From JAJDNS01 sp963578825 (lineage in GTDB: Bacteria; Acidobacteriota; Vicinamibacteria; Fen-336), in assembly GCA_963578825.1 (NCBI GenBank), contig CAUZDW010000008.1, forward strand, positions 62,001-126,000: a stretch of 64,000 nt of DNA. Reading direction: 5' to 3'. The position numbers were made by a program, and so were the translations under genes. The notes under the pieces were generated by a model that was not told the origin of the DNA, ran no database searches, and saw nothing but the letters and a program-made list of their open reading frames with translations. Of this stretch, positions 35,519 through 44,953 are shown piece by piece. Position 1 is the first letter of the stretch. Every line of letters begins with the position of its first letter.

Positions 35519-36966
35519 GTGACGGTCCTCTGCCCACACTGCCAGCGGACTCTCCGGTTCCCCACGGAGAAAGCCGGGCCGAGTCTGAAGCTGAAGTGTC
35601 CCGGCTGCACCAGCGTCTTCGCCCTCGTCGACGCCTCGCCGGCTCCGGCTCAGCCCCAGCGACCGGCAGCGCCAGGGCCGGCGGGGGCGCCGGCGGCGGT
35701 TGCCCCACCACAGCGCACCGCCGGGACCCCCGCGCGGCCCCCAGCCCCACAGCAGAAGAGGCCAGGCGCACCACCAATGCAGCAGCAGCAGCCGAGGCGG
35801 GCCGGCGCCGCGCCCCCACGTCCCCCGGCGCCGGCAGGTGCAGCCGCCGCGACGGGGGCTGCTTTTGCACCTCGAGGCGCGCGGGCCGGAAGCTGGCGCA
35901 CCTGCTCGAAGCACTCGGGCACGAAATCCGAGGCCGTCTGCTCCAAGTGCGGCAAGGGCTGGTGCCCCGAGTGCGTCCAGCGCCACGGCACCGCTGCGAT
36001 CTGTCCCGACTGCGACGCGCTTTGCGTGGCCACGGCCGAGAAGGAGGAGGCCGAGCGCGTCGAGCGGCTGAGGCGTCGACCGCTCCGGGACGAGCTCGGC
36101 ACCGTCTTGACCTATCCGCTGAAGGACCCCGTCGCCTACCTTATGATGGCATTCGTTGTGGGGGTTTTCGCGGCTGCGGCCCGGGTGGCGGTCATGGGCG
36201 CGATCGTGGGTGTGATCATCTCGACGGGCCTTCTCTACGCCTACTCGTTCACGGCGATCAACCGGGTGGCGTCGGGCAACACGACGAGCTTCATGCCCGA
36301 GATCAGCGACATCTCGGACCTCGTCAAGGCGATCTTTCTCGGCATCGCCGCCATGATCATCAGCAAGAGTCCGATGCTCGTGCTCACCCTCGTGGTCGGG
36401 GTCTCGTTCTTGTCGATGATTCCCAGCATGGTGAAGGAGACCCCGGACTTTGACGAAGAAGCGGGTATGCCGGAGGACCTGGAGGCCTACCTCGAGTCCG
36501 AGGGTCTGTCCCCCGAAGAGATCGCGGAGATGAAAGAGGAGTACGGCATGGGGGGGGCTTCTCCCCAGGGGGCTCGGGGAGAAGCTCATCCTCATCGTCA
36601 TCCTCGGCACCGGCTCTCGGCGCGGCCCTCGGAGCCCTCGTGGCCTTTCCATTCGCCGTGCTCTGGTGGCTCCTCTACTCGCCGATCGCACTCATCGCCG
36701 CCGCCATCTCCCAGAGCTTCTTCGCCACGTTGAATCCCATCACCGGGATCGATGCCATCCGGCGCATGGGCTCGATCTACTGGGAGGCCTGGGTTGTCTA
36801 CACCATCATGGCGGTCGTCGGTGGGAGCGTGGCCTGGGTCCTCAGCTTCATCCCCTTCATCGGCCCCTTCGTGGCCGCCTTCGTCGAGGCGTACATGTTC
36901 CTCTCGTTCGGCTGCCTCCTGGGCTTCGCCGTTTTCAAGAGGGCAAAGGAGCTGGGCGTCGACTAG
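35519..36966 (+). pseudogene. Zinc-ribbon / B-box / Yip1-type membrane protein, two frame changes
   Basis: A GTG at 35519 after AGGAGG opens an MJ0042-like zinc ribbon (VLCPHCQRTLRF...LKCPGC), a Pro/Ala/Gln linker, and a B-box-like cysteine module (CSKHSGTKSEAVCSKCGKGWCPECVQRHG...CPDC). It then enters a Yip1-like membrane domain (DELGTVLTYPLKDPVAYLMM, several helices). At the eight-G run 36550-36557 the sense changes frame (LGEKLILIVILGTG), and again near 36609-36625, after which LVAFPFAVLWWLLYSPIALI and three more helices run to 36966. Joined it is about 480 residues. Yip1-domain proteins sit in membranes with unknown bacterial function. Either two sequencing indels or a real null allele. 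Confidence 0.7.
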
Positions 36967-39520
36967 GGCTCGTTTCCTCCCCGGTGCGTCGGCCCTGCGC
37001 GCTTCGCTCGGGTTCATCGTCGTTCTCCTCGTGGGCGTGAGTCCGGCCTTCGCGCAGGCGGTCGCGATCCCTACGCCCGAGTCGGTCCTGGGCTTCCGGC
37101 CCGGCGAGGACCGCCGGCTGGCGGACTGGGACCAGGTGTTGGCCTATCTCAAGCGCCTCGACGCGGCGTCGGGGCGAGTGAAGATCGAAGAGGTGGGCCA
37201 GACGACGCAGGGTCGACCATTCGTCGTGGCGACCGTGACGTCGGAGGCGAACCACGCCCGGATCGAGCAGATCCGCCAGACGAACCTGCGTCTCGCGGAT
37301 CCGAGGGGCCTAACCGAAGACGAGGCGAAGAGGCTCGTTGCCCGCGGCAAGACCATCGTCGTCATGGCTTTCTCGATCCACTCCACGGAGGTGGGGGGCA
37401 CACTCACGTCGCTGCGGCTGCTGCACCACCTGGCCGCGAGCGACGATCCGGAGACCCGGCGCGCCCTGGACGAGACCGTGCTGCTCGTGCTCCCCTCGCA
37501 CAACCCCGACGGAACACAGCTCGTGGCCGAGTGGTACCGCCGGCAGCTTGGCACTCCCTTCGAAGGCACGTCCCCGCCGGTTCTGTACCACCCCTACGTC
37601 GGCCACGACAACAATCGCGACTGGTACATGTTCACCCAGGAAGAGACCCGTCTCACGGTCGAGCACGTGTACAGGCGATGGCGTCCGCAGATCGGGCACG
37701 ACGTCCATCAGATGGGCTCGAAGGGGGCGCGGCTGTTCGTTCCTCCCTACGCAGACCCCTGGGAGCCGAACGTGGACCCGGCGCTGCAAGCCGCGGCAAA
37801 CGCCATCGGAGCCCACGTCGTCGCCCGTCTGACGTCGGAGGGGCGGCGCGGGATCGTGACGAACGCGATCTTCGACGCCTGGACGCCGGCACGCGCCTAT
37901 CCCCACACCCACGGTGGGGTGCGTGTGCTGTCCGAAACGGCCTCCGCCCGGCTCGCGACGCCGATCCAGGTGGAGCCTCACGAGCTCCAGAGCCGGCGCG
38001 GCGGCTACGACCCGAAGGTCCGGTCGTGGAACTTCCCGAGCCCCTGGCCCGGAGGCTCCTGGGGCCTCGAGGACATCGTCGAGTACCAGCTCGCCGCCTC
38101 GCTGGCCGTCCTGGACCACGCGGGCCGGAACCGGGAGTACTGGCTGCGCACCGCCCTCGGGGTGAATCGACGGGCCTCCGCCCGGCGCGAGCCCTTCGCC
38201 TTCGTGGTGCCTGCGCCGCAGCGCGACCCCCTCTCCGCCAACCGCCTGCTGGAGGTGCTCCACACCAGCGGCGTCGAGATCCACCGGGCACGGCAGGACT
38301 TCGACGCCGGGGGGCGCCACTTCGGCGCGGCCAGCCACGTCGTTTTGATGGAGCAACCGGCCAGTCGATTCGCGCAGACGGTGCTGGAGCGGCAGCACTA
38401 CCCCAACCTGCGGAGCGACTCGGACGGACCGCCGCGGCGACCGTACGACGTCACCGCTCACACCCTGCCGCTTCTGCTCGGGGTTCACGTCGAGCGACTG
38501 GCCGGTCCTTTTCATGCGGACCTCGAGCGCGTGCTCGTCCCCCGGGTGGCCCCCGGCCAGGTCGAGGGGAAGGGGCCCCGCTTCGCGCTCGGACACGGCA
38601 GCGCCGAGCTCGTGGCTCTCGGGCGGCTGCTCGCCGAAGGTGTCGAGGTCGAATGGGCCGTCAAGCCGTTCGCGGAGCGGGAGCGGTCGTTCCCCGCCGG
38701 CGCGCTTCTCGTCTCCTCCAGGGCGCGCCGGAGGCTGGAAGGCCTCGCCCTCGAGCTCGGGCTCACGGCATACGCCGTCGCCGCCAGGCCCCGGGCGCTC
38801 CGACTCCAGACCCCTCGTGTGGGTCTCTACCGCTCATGGGTTCCGTCGATGAACGAGGGTTGGACCCGCTTTGTCTTCGAGCGGGAGATGAACGTGGCGT
38901 ATCGCACGCTCCACGATCGTGAGGTGCGGGCCGGGCGGCTGCGGGACCGCTACGACGCCATCGTGCTCCCCGACCAGGGGGCCCTCGAGCTGCTGGGGGG
39001 CCACGAAGCGGGTGAGCTCCCGGAGGAGTACACAGGGGGGCTCGGCGCGAAGGGAATGGCGGCGCTTCGCGCCTTCACGGAGAAGGGAGGGACCCTCGTC
39101 GCCCTCGACTCGGCCACCGCTCTCGTGATCGAGCAGCTCGACCTTCCGGTCAGGAACGTCCTCGCAGAAGTCGATCCCCGCGCCTTCTTCTGCCCTGGCT
39201 CGATCCTCAGGGTGAGGACGGACTCCTCACGACCTCTCGCCCATGGGCTGCCCGAAGCCCTTCCCATCTGGTTTCAGTCTTCGCCCGCTTTCGAGGCGGA
39301 CGCCGCTGTGGTGGTGGCGCGCTACACCGACGACGAGCCGCTGCTGTCGGGGTGGCTCGTGGGCGCAGAGCGTCTCAAGGGCCGGGCTGCCCTCGTGGAT
39401 GTTCCGTTAGGCAAGGGTCGAGTGGTCCTTTTCGGGTTTCGGCCGCAGTATCGCGCCCAGAGCCGCGTCACGTACACGGCGCTCCTGAACGCTCTGTACC
39501 TCTCCACCGCACGGCGCTGA
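36967..39520 (+). CDS. Secreted M14-type zinc metallopeptidase
   Basis: About 850 residues. The N-terminus is a signal peptide (SLGFIVVLLVGVSPAFAQ) but no ATG, GTG or TTG lies in frame between it and the upstream gene; the start is therefore unclear (a CTG at 36994 or an indel). The M14 fold is clear: VGQTTQGRPF, zinc ligands His and Glu in AFSIHSTEVGG and His in QIGHDVHQMG, with LPSHNPDGT and HDNNRDWYM between. The C-terminal half resembles the accessory region of Acidobacteria-type M14 proteins. It would cleave C-terminal residues or cross-link peptides outside the cell. Confidence 0.8.
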
Positions 39521-39596
39521 TCGAACGAGCATTGACGGCCGTGAAGACGGTCCCGTTGCCCCGTGCCCCCGGGTGCGATCGGCGCGATACGCTCGA

Positions 39597-39625
39597 TTGA
39601 ATTCACAGAACGACTTGGCTAGGAT
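39597..39625 (+). promoter_or_regulatory. Sigma-70-like promoter for tRNA-Gln
   Basis: TTGAAT (39597-39602), 17 nt, TAGGAT (39620-39625), 13 nt before the mature tRNA 5' end. Confidence 0.6.
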
Positions 39626-39638
39626 GAAGATTCGGTAT

Positions 39639-39712
39639 TGGGTGGTCGTCCAACGGTAGGACACATGGTTCTGGACCATGGAATCGGGGTTCGAGTCCCT
39701 GCCGCCCAGCCA
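39639..39712 (+). tRNA. tRNA-Gln (anticodon CTG)
   Basis: 74 nt including an encoded CCA. The acceptor arms TGGGTGG and CCGCCCA pair, the D-arm is GTCCAACGGTAGGAC, the anticodon arm CATGG-TTCTGGA-CCATG with anticodon CTG at 39671-39673, and the T-arm has loop TTCGAGT. Cloverleaf read by eye. The encoded CCA end is complete. Confidence 0.93.
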
Positions 39713-40009
39713 AACCCTCAATCCTGATTCACAACTTGGCGCAGCCTCGTTTCGTCGCTCGGTTCGCCCGGGCGTCTGTCGGTCTGCGGCTACTATGGAA
39801 AGGGGGTCGGCGGAGTCCCCTATACATGATATTGTTGTTTTGTTCGCATCCCGGATGTGCTCTAAATGAAGCTCGGGGCCGTTGAGCCCCGGTGCTGTCC
39901 CTCCTCCAGACTTGACCGGTGGCGTCCGCCTCGCGGAGACGTCGGACCGTGGTGGCGGAGAACGGCTTCGCGCGGGAGACATGGAGGTGCGTGCATGGGA
40001 GGACGTTGG
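39713..40009. other. Intergenic region after tRNA-Gln
   Basis: Almost 300 nt without a convincing gene. It contains a lower-GC patch (about 39815-39870) and a short hairpin, CGGGGC / GCCCCG with a 6-nt loop (39874-39891), not followed by a T-run. No repeat or attachment-site duplication of the tRNA 3' end was seen, so no sign of an integrated element. Confidence 0.4.
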
Positions 40010-40150
40010 ATGGAGTATCTGCAGCTGGGCCGGTACATGCTGCCCACAATGGCGGTGATCGCGCTGAGTGTCGTCGTGGTGCGCGCCGTGTCCGTACGCG
40101 TCGTCTGGCGAGGGAGAGACACCCGCCGATTCGACGACGAGCCCGCCTAG
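40010..40150 (+). CDS. Small single-pass membrane protein, hypothetical
   Basis: 46 residues from the ATG at 40010 with GGGAGG 8 nt upstream. One hydrophobic helix (MLPTMAVIALSVVVVRAV) and a charged tail (RGRDTRRFDDEPA). No family recognised. The evidence is the ribosome-binding site and the helix only; an ATG at 39995 is in the same frame. Confidence 0.4.
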   Translation: MEYLQLGRYMLPTMAVIALSVVVVRAVSVRVVWRGRDTRRFDDEPA

Positions 40151-40173
40151 AGCCGCAACCCCAGGTCGGCGTC

Positions 40174-40179
40174 TATACT
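40174..40179 (+). promoter_or_regulatory. -10 element 7 nt before the glycosylase start (possible leaderless promoter)
   Basis: TATACT ends 7 nt before the GTG at 40187, with no Shine-Dalgarno between. Spacing and sequence are as expected for a leaderless transcript; no clear -35. Confidence 0.45.
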
Positions 40180-40186
40180 GCCTGGC

Positions 40187-40840
40187 GTGCCTCGCCAGGC
40201 CCCTGAACACCGCGAGCAGGCGCGCCTCACGGCACTCCTCCGCTCGCCCGCTGCGGAGGCGGCCCGGAGCCTGATCGGGCATGTGCTGGTCCGCCCCGGG
40301 TGGGGCGAGGTTCGCATCGTCGAAACAGAGGCCTACCTCGGCGCCGGGGACCCGGCCGCCCACGCGTTCCGGGGCCGCACTCCCCGGACCGAGCCGTTGT
40401 GGGGACCGCCGGGGACCCTCTACGTGTACCTGATTTACGGCATGCACCACTGCCTCAACCTGGCGGTGGACGGTTCCCTGGTTCAGGGTTGCGTGCTCAT
40501 CCGCGCCGCCGAGCCGTTGGAGGGCACCGACCTGCCTCCGGACGCGGGCCGGGGACCGGGGCGACTCTGCCGCGCCCTCGACATCGATCGCAGTCTGTCG
40601 GGGCGACACGTCTTCGAGAACGACTCTCCCCTCACGCTGCGAGTGGGGATCTCGCCTGACCGAGTGACCGTTGCGCCCCGAGTGGGCATCCGGCAGGCGG
40701 CCGAGCGACCGCTCCGCTTCTTCGATCCGGCGAGTCCCGTGGTCTCCCGGCGCCCCCGCGGTGGTGTAACCTCAGGATCTACTCGGCCGGCCGCGACACT
40801 GGCCGCCGTGCGTCCGCGAGCCAGGAGACACGATCCATGA
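40187..40840 (+). CDS. DNA-3-methyladenine glycosylase (MPG/AAG family)
   Basis: 217 residues from a GTG. IVETEAYLGAGDPAAHAFRGRTPR holds the catalytic Glu and base-binding residues; YVYLIYGMHHCLNLAV and GPGRLCRALDI follow, as in MPG. It excises alkylated purines to start base-excision repair. After FFDPASPVVSRR, where the family normally ends, there is a 28-residue extension of low complexity that runs into the aconitase start (4-nt overlap). Confidence 0.9.
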   Translation: MPRQAPEHREQARLTALLRSPAAEAARSLIGHVLVRPGWGEVRIVETEAYLGAGDPAAHAFRGRTPRTEPLWGPPGTLYVYLIYGMHHCLNLAVDGSLVQGCVLIRAAEPLEGTDLPPDAGRGPGRLCRALDIDRSLSGRHVFENDSPLTLRVGISPDRVTVAPRVGIRQAAERPLRFFDPASPVVSRRPRGGVTSGSTRPAATLAAVRPRARRHDP

Positions 40841-43539
40841 AGACCGACGCGTTCGGCGCCCGTTCGACCTTCGAGACCGGCCACGGCCCCGCCGCGCTCT
40901 ACCGCCTGAGCGCCCTGGAAAAAGAGGGCGTCGCGAAGGACCTCGATCGGCTGCCGTTCTCCATCAAGGTCCTGCTGGAGTCGGTCCTGCGCAACGTCGA
41001 CGGCGAGCTCGTCACCGAGGACGACGTCAAGAACCTCGGGGCCTGGAGCGCCACGGCGACCGATGCCGTGAACCTGCCCTTCACGCCGGCCCGGGTGATC
41101 CTCCAGGACTTCACCGGGGTGCCGGCAATCGTGGACCTGGCGTCGCTCCGCTCGGCAGTGGAGCGGCTCGGGCAGAACCCGAAGAAGATCAACCCCCTGG
41201 TACCCGTCGACCTCGTGGTCGACCACTCGGTTCAGGTGGACGTCTTCGGGACGCCCCAGGCGGCGGCTCGCAACGCCGAGATCGAGTTCCAGCGGAATCG
41301 CGAGCGCTACGAGTTCCTTCGGTGGGGACAGAAGGCGTTCGACGGGTTTCGTGTGGTGCCGCCCGCGACGGGCATCGTCCATCAGGTGAACCTCGAGTAC
41401 CTCGCAAAGGGTGTCCTGCTCAGAAAGGACGCGAAGGGAATGGTGGCACTGCCGGACACCCTCGTGGGCACCGACTCGCACACCACCATGATCAATGGTC
41501 TCGGCGTGCTCGGCTGGGGGGTCGGAGGGATCGAGGCCGAGGCCGGGATGCTCGGACAGCCCCTCTACATGGTGGCTCCCCAGGTGGTTGGCTTCCGCCT
41601 GGCCGGCCGGCTGAGGGAAGGGACGACAGCCACCGATCTGGTGCTCACGGTGGTGGAGATGCTCCGGAAGAAGGGGGTCGTCGAGAAGTTCGTCGAGTAC
41701 TTCGGACCCGGCCTCGCCGAGATGACGCTCGCCGACCGGGCGACGATCGCGAACATGGCCCCCGAGTACGGGGCCACCTGCGGATTCTTTCCCGTGGACG
41801 ACACGACCCTCGGGTATCTTCGTCGAACAGGTCGGACGGCCGAGGAAGTGGATCTCGTGGAGCGCTACAGCAAGGAGCAGGGGCTCTTCCGCGCCGCGGA
41901 GACCCCGGAGCCGCAGTTCACCGACACCCTCGAGCTGGACCTCTCGACCGTCGAGCCGAGCCTCGCCGGGCCCAAGCGGCCCCAGGATCGGATCGCCCTG
42001 TCTCGGATGAGGGACTCGTTCCGCCAGAGCCTCGCGGCGCCGGTCAAGGAGCGTGGTTTCGGGCTCCCGGCGGACCAAACCGCAAAGACCGTCCCGATCG
42101 ACATGCGGGGCGGGACGGCGGAGCTGGGACACGGCTCGGTGGTGATCGCGGCGATCACGAGCTGCACCAACACGTCCAACCCCTCGGTGATGCTGGGCGC
42201 GGGCCTCCTCGCCAGAAACGCGAGGCGACGGGGTCTCGAGACACCGCCCTACGTGAAGACCAGCCTGGCTCCCGGCTCGAAGGTGGTGACGGCGTACCTC
42301 GAGAAATCCGGCCTGCTCACGGATCTCGAGGCCCTCGGGTTCGCGCTGGTGGGCTACGGCTGCACGACCTGCATCGGCAACTCCGGCCCGCTCCCGCCCG
42401 AGGTGTCGAAGGCGATCGCCGACGGTCAACTCGTGGCCTCCGCGGTTCTCTCCGGCAACCGCAACTTCGAGGGACGAGTGAACCCGCAGGTCAAGGCCAA
42501 CTACCTGGCCTCACCGCCGCTGGTCGTGGCGTACGCCCTGGCGGGGACGACCGACATCGACCTGACGAGCGAACCCATCGGCACGGCCAGAGATGGAACT
42601 CCCGTCATGCTCGCCGACGTGTGGCCCAAACAGAAGGAGATCGACGATCTCGAGGCGACGATCGGCGCCGAGATGTTCGCCTCGAGCTACGGGAACGTGT
42701 TCGACGGCAACCCGACCTGGAACGCGATCCCAGTGGCCGGAGGAGACCTGTTCGATTTCAAGAAGGACTCCACCTACATACAGGAGCCCCCTTTCTTTCA
42801 GGACATGAGCCTGGAGCCTCCCCCGGTCCTCGACGTTCAGGGGGCGCGGATCCTGGCAGTTCTCGGGGATTCGGTCACCACGGACCACATCTCCCCCGCC
42901 GGCGACATCCCTCTCGACAGCCCCGCCGGCAAGTTCCTCGTTTCAAAGGGACTCGAGAAGAAGGACTTCAACTCTTACGGCTCGCGCCGGGGCAACGATC
43001 GCGTGATGGTGCGTGGGACCTTCGCCAACATCCGCATCAAGAACCAGATGGTGCCGGGCGTTGAGGGAGGCGTCACCGTGCACGTCCCCTCGGGCGAACG
43101 CATGACGATCTTCGACGCCGCAGAGCGCTATCGGGCGGAAGAGACACCCCTGGTCGTGGTCGCGGGCAAGGAGTACGGCACCGGGTCGTCCCGTGACTGG
43201 GCGGCGAAGGGAACTTTGCTCCTTGGCGTCCGCGCCGTGTTCGCCGAGAGCTTCGAGCGCATCCATCGTTCCAACCTGGTGGGGATGGGCGTTCTGCCCC
43301 TCGAGTTCATGCCGGGTGAGGGTGTCGGGCCCCTGGGCCTCACCGGGCAGGAGACGATCTCGATTGCCGGGCTCGGAGACCTGAAGCCACGCCAGGAGGT
43401 GACGGTCACGATCGGCCGACCGGATGGCGCCGAGTCGACGACGAAGGCCATCGTGCGTCTCGACACCCCCGTGGACGTCAAGTACTACGCAAACGGCGGC
43501 ATCCTCCAGACCGTGCTCCGAAAGATGCTCCGAGGATAG
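40837..43539 (+). CDS. acnA: Aconitate hydratase (AcnA/IRP type)
   Basis: 900 residues, normal for AcnA. Opening SLPFSIKVLLESVLRN-like segment, QDFTGVPAIVDLA, TDSHTTMINGLGVLGWGVGGIEAE, and the [4Fe-4S] cysteines in AITSCTNTSNP and GYGCTTCIGNSGPL. The C-terminal swivel domain has GDSVTTDHISPAG, YGSRRGND and EYGTGSSRDWAAKG. It isomerises citrate to isocitrate in the TCA cycle. A GGAG lies before the ATG. Confidence 0.96.
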   Translation: MKTDAFGARSTFETGHGPAALYRLSALEKEGVAKDLDRLPFSIKVLLESVLRNVDGELVTEDDVKNLGAWSATATDAVNLPFTPARVILQDFTGVPAIVDLASLRSAVERLGQNPKKINPLVPVDLVVDHSVQVDVFGTPQAAARNAEIEFQRNRERYEFLRWGQKAFDGFRVVPPATGIVHQVNLEYLAKGVLLRKDAKGMVALPDTLVGTDSHTTMINGLGVLGWGVGGIEAEAGMLGQPLYMVAPQVVGFRLAGRLREGTTATDLVLTVVEMLRKKGVVEKFVEYFGPGLAEMTLADRATIANMAPEYGATCGFFPVDDTTLGYLRRTGRTAEEVDLVERYSKEQGLFRAAETPEPQFTDTLELDLSTVEPSLAGPKRPQDRIALSRMRDSFRQSLAAPVKERGFGLPADQTAKTVPIDMRGGTAELGHGSVVIAAITSCTNTSNPSVMLGAGLLARNARRRGLETPPYVKTSLAPGSKVVTAYLEKSGLLTDLEALGFALVGYGCTTCIGNSGPLPPEVSKAIADGQLVASAVLSGNRNFEGRVNPQVKANYLASPPLVVAYALAGTTDIDLTSEPIGTARDGTPVMLADVWPKQKEIDDLEATIGAEMFASSYGNVFDGNPTWNAIPVAGGDLFDFKKDSTYIQEPPFFQDMSLEPPPVLDVQGARILAVLGDSVTTDHISPAGDIPLDSPAGKFLVSKGLEKKDFNSYGSRRGNDRVMVRGTFANIRIKNQMVPGVEGGVTVHVPSGERMTIFDAAERYRAEETPLVVVAGKEYGTGSSRDWAAKGTLLLGVRAVFAESFERIHRSNLVGMGVLPLEFMPGEGVGPLGLTGQETISIAGLGDLKPRQEVTVTIGRPDGAESTTKAIVRLDTPVDVKYYANGGILQTVLRKMLRG

Positions 43540-43542
43540 GAC

Positions 43543-44943
43543 GTGCCATCGCACGGCTGAGCTTTCTCGGCGCCGCCCGGACCGTCACAGGCTCTCGGTA
43601 CCTCCTCGAGGCGGGCGGGCAGCGCTTGATGGTCGACTACGGTATGTTCCAGGGCCGCAAACCGCTGAGGCTTCGGAACTGGGACGACCCTTGCGAGGAT
43701 CCGGCGGGCGTCGACGCGATGGTCCTCACCCACACCCATCTCGACCACATCGGGCGAGTGCCTCGCCTAGTCAAGCGGGGCTTTCGCGGGCCCGTCTACT
43801 GCACGCCTCCAACGGCGGAGTTGGCCTAGGTTCTCGTCCTCGACGCGGCACACATCCAGGAGGAGGACGCCCGGTATTACAACCGCAAGGGCCTCACGAA
43901 GCACAAGCCCGCTCTTCCCCTCTTCGACTCCGACGACGCCCGCGAGGCCCTGAAGCTCCTGCAGACGGTCCCGAAGGGCGAGACACGGAGGGTGGGTGAC
44001 CTATTCCGCTTCTCATACCGAGAGGCCGGCCATCTCCTCGGCGCAGGCTCGGCGGACGTCTGGGTTCGGGAGGACGGTCAGGAGTGGCGTGTTCTGTTCA
44101 GCGGGGACCTGGGACGATTCGGCCCGGTCCTGGCCAAGGTCCTTGACACGGCGGCCGACGCAGACTCCGTCGTGATGGAGAGCACGTACGGCAACCGCCG
44201 GCACCCCGATGTCTCGGTGACCGACCAGCTCGCCGGCGTCATCGAGCGCACCTTCGCTCGGGGCGGCGTGCTGCTGATTCCCGCCTTCGCCGTGGGGCGG
44301 GCTCAGCAGATGATCTGGATGATGGACGAGCTGGTGACGAGCGGGCGGCTCAGCCCCTTCCCGATCCACCTCAACAGTCCCATGGCCGTGGATGCCACGC
44401 GGATCTACGCCGCTCATCCGGAGGGGCATCAGGAGAACGTCGGCAACCTGGGCCGGCCGGAGCCTGTTCTACGGCCGCTGGGTGCACCTGCACCGAAGCC
44501 GCGACGAGTCGATCAAGCTGAACGACCTCGAGGGACCCACGGTGCTCATCTCCTCGAGCGGCATGCTGTCGGGCGGCCGCATCCTGCACCACTGTCGCCG
44601 GCGCCTGCCCAGCGCGGAAAACACCCTCTTGATCACCGGGTACCAGGCCGCCGGAACGCTGGGCCGGGCCCTGGTCGAGGGGGCACGGGAGGTCCGCATC
44701 CACAAGAGGACGCTCCCGGTGCTCGCCGAGGTTCGTGTTCTCAAGGGCCTCTCCGGCCACGCCGATGCCGACGAGCTGATGCGCTGGCTCGACGGAACAA
44801 CGCGACCGCCCAGAGCGGTCTTCGTGCCTCATGGCGAGGAAGAGGCGGCTCTGGCCCTCGCCGACCGGATCGCGAGGGAGAGGAGGTTCCGGACCCACGT
44901 CCCCGAGCCCGACGAGTCGTGGACGCTCGGCGGCGAGCGCTAG
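43543..44943 (+). pseudogene. Metallo-beta-lactamase/beta-CASP hydrolase (COG1236-like), interrupted
   Basis: The family opening RLSFLGAARTVTGSRYLLE is present, but no start codon lies in that frame; the GTG at 43543 is one base out. LTHTHLDHIGR gives the HxHxDH zinc motif. The frame then hits TAG at 43827-43829 (ELA-stop-VLVLDAAHIQEEDARYYN), where family members continue. It resumes with EAGHLLGAGSADVW, FSGDLGR, MESTYGNR and AFAVGRAQQ, then changes frame between about 44440 and 44465. The last part, RSLFYGRWVHLHR, ISSSGMLSGGR and LKGLSGHADADELM, completes the beta-CASP domain. Intact it would be an RNA-processing exonuclease/endonuclease of about 465 residues. Confidence 0.78.
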
Positions 44944-44953
44944 CCGAAAGGCG

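Noticed and set aside
36550..36557. Programmed ribosomal frameshift at the G8 run
   Set aside because: No pseudoknot or slippery heptamer seen, and a second frame change follows, so an indel or decay is more likely.
39639..40010. Integrated element at tRNA-Gln
   Set aside because: No integrase, no duplicated tRNA 3' end and normal gene content downstream.
5410..43829. TAG as a sense codon, from in-frame TAG in the ATP-grasp and beta-CASP genes
   Set aside because: Many intact genes in the window end in TAG (for example fabH, rpmB, secD), and both genes have other lesions.
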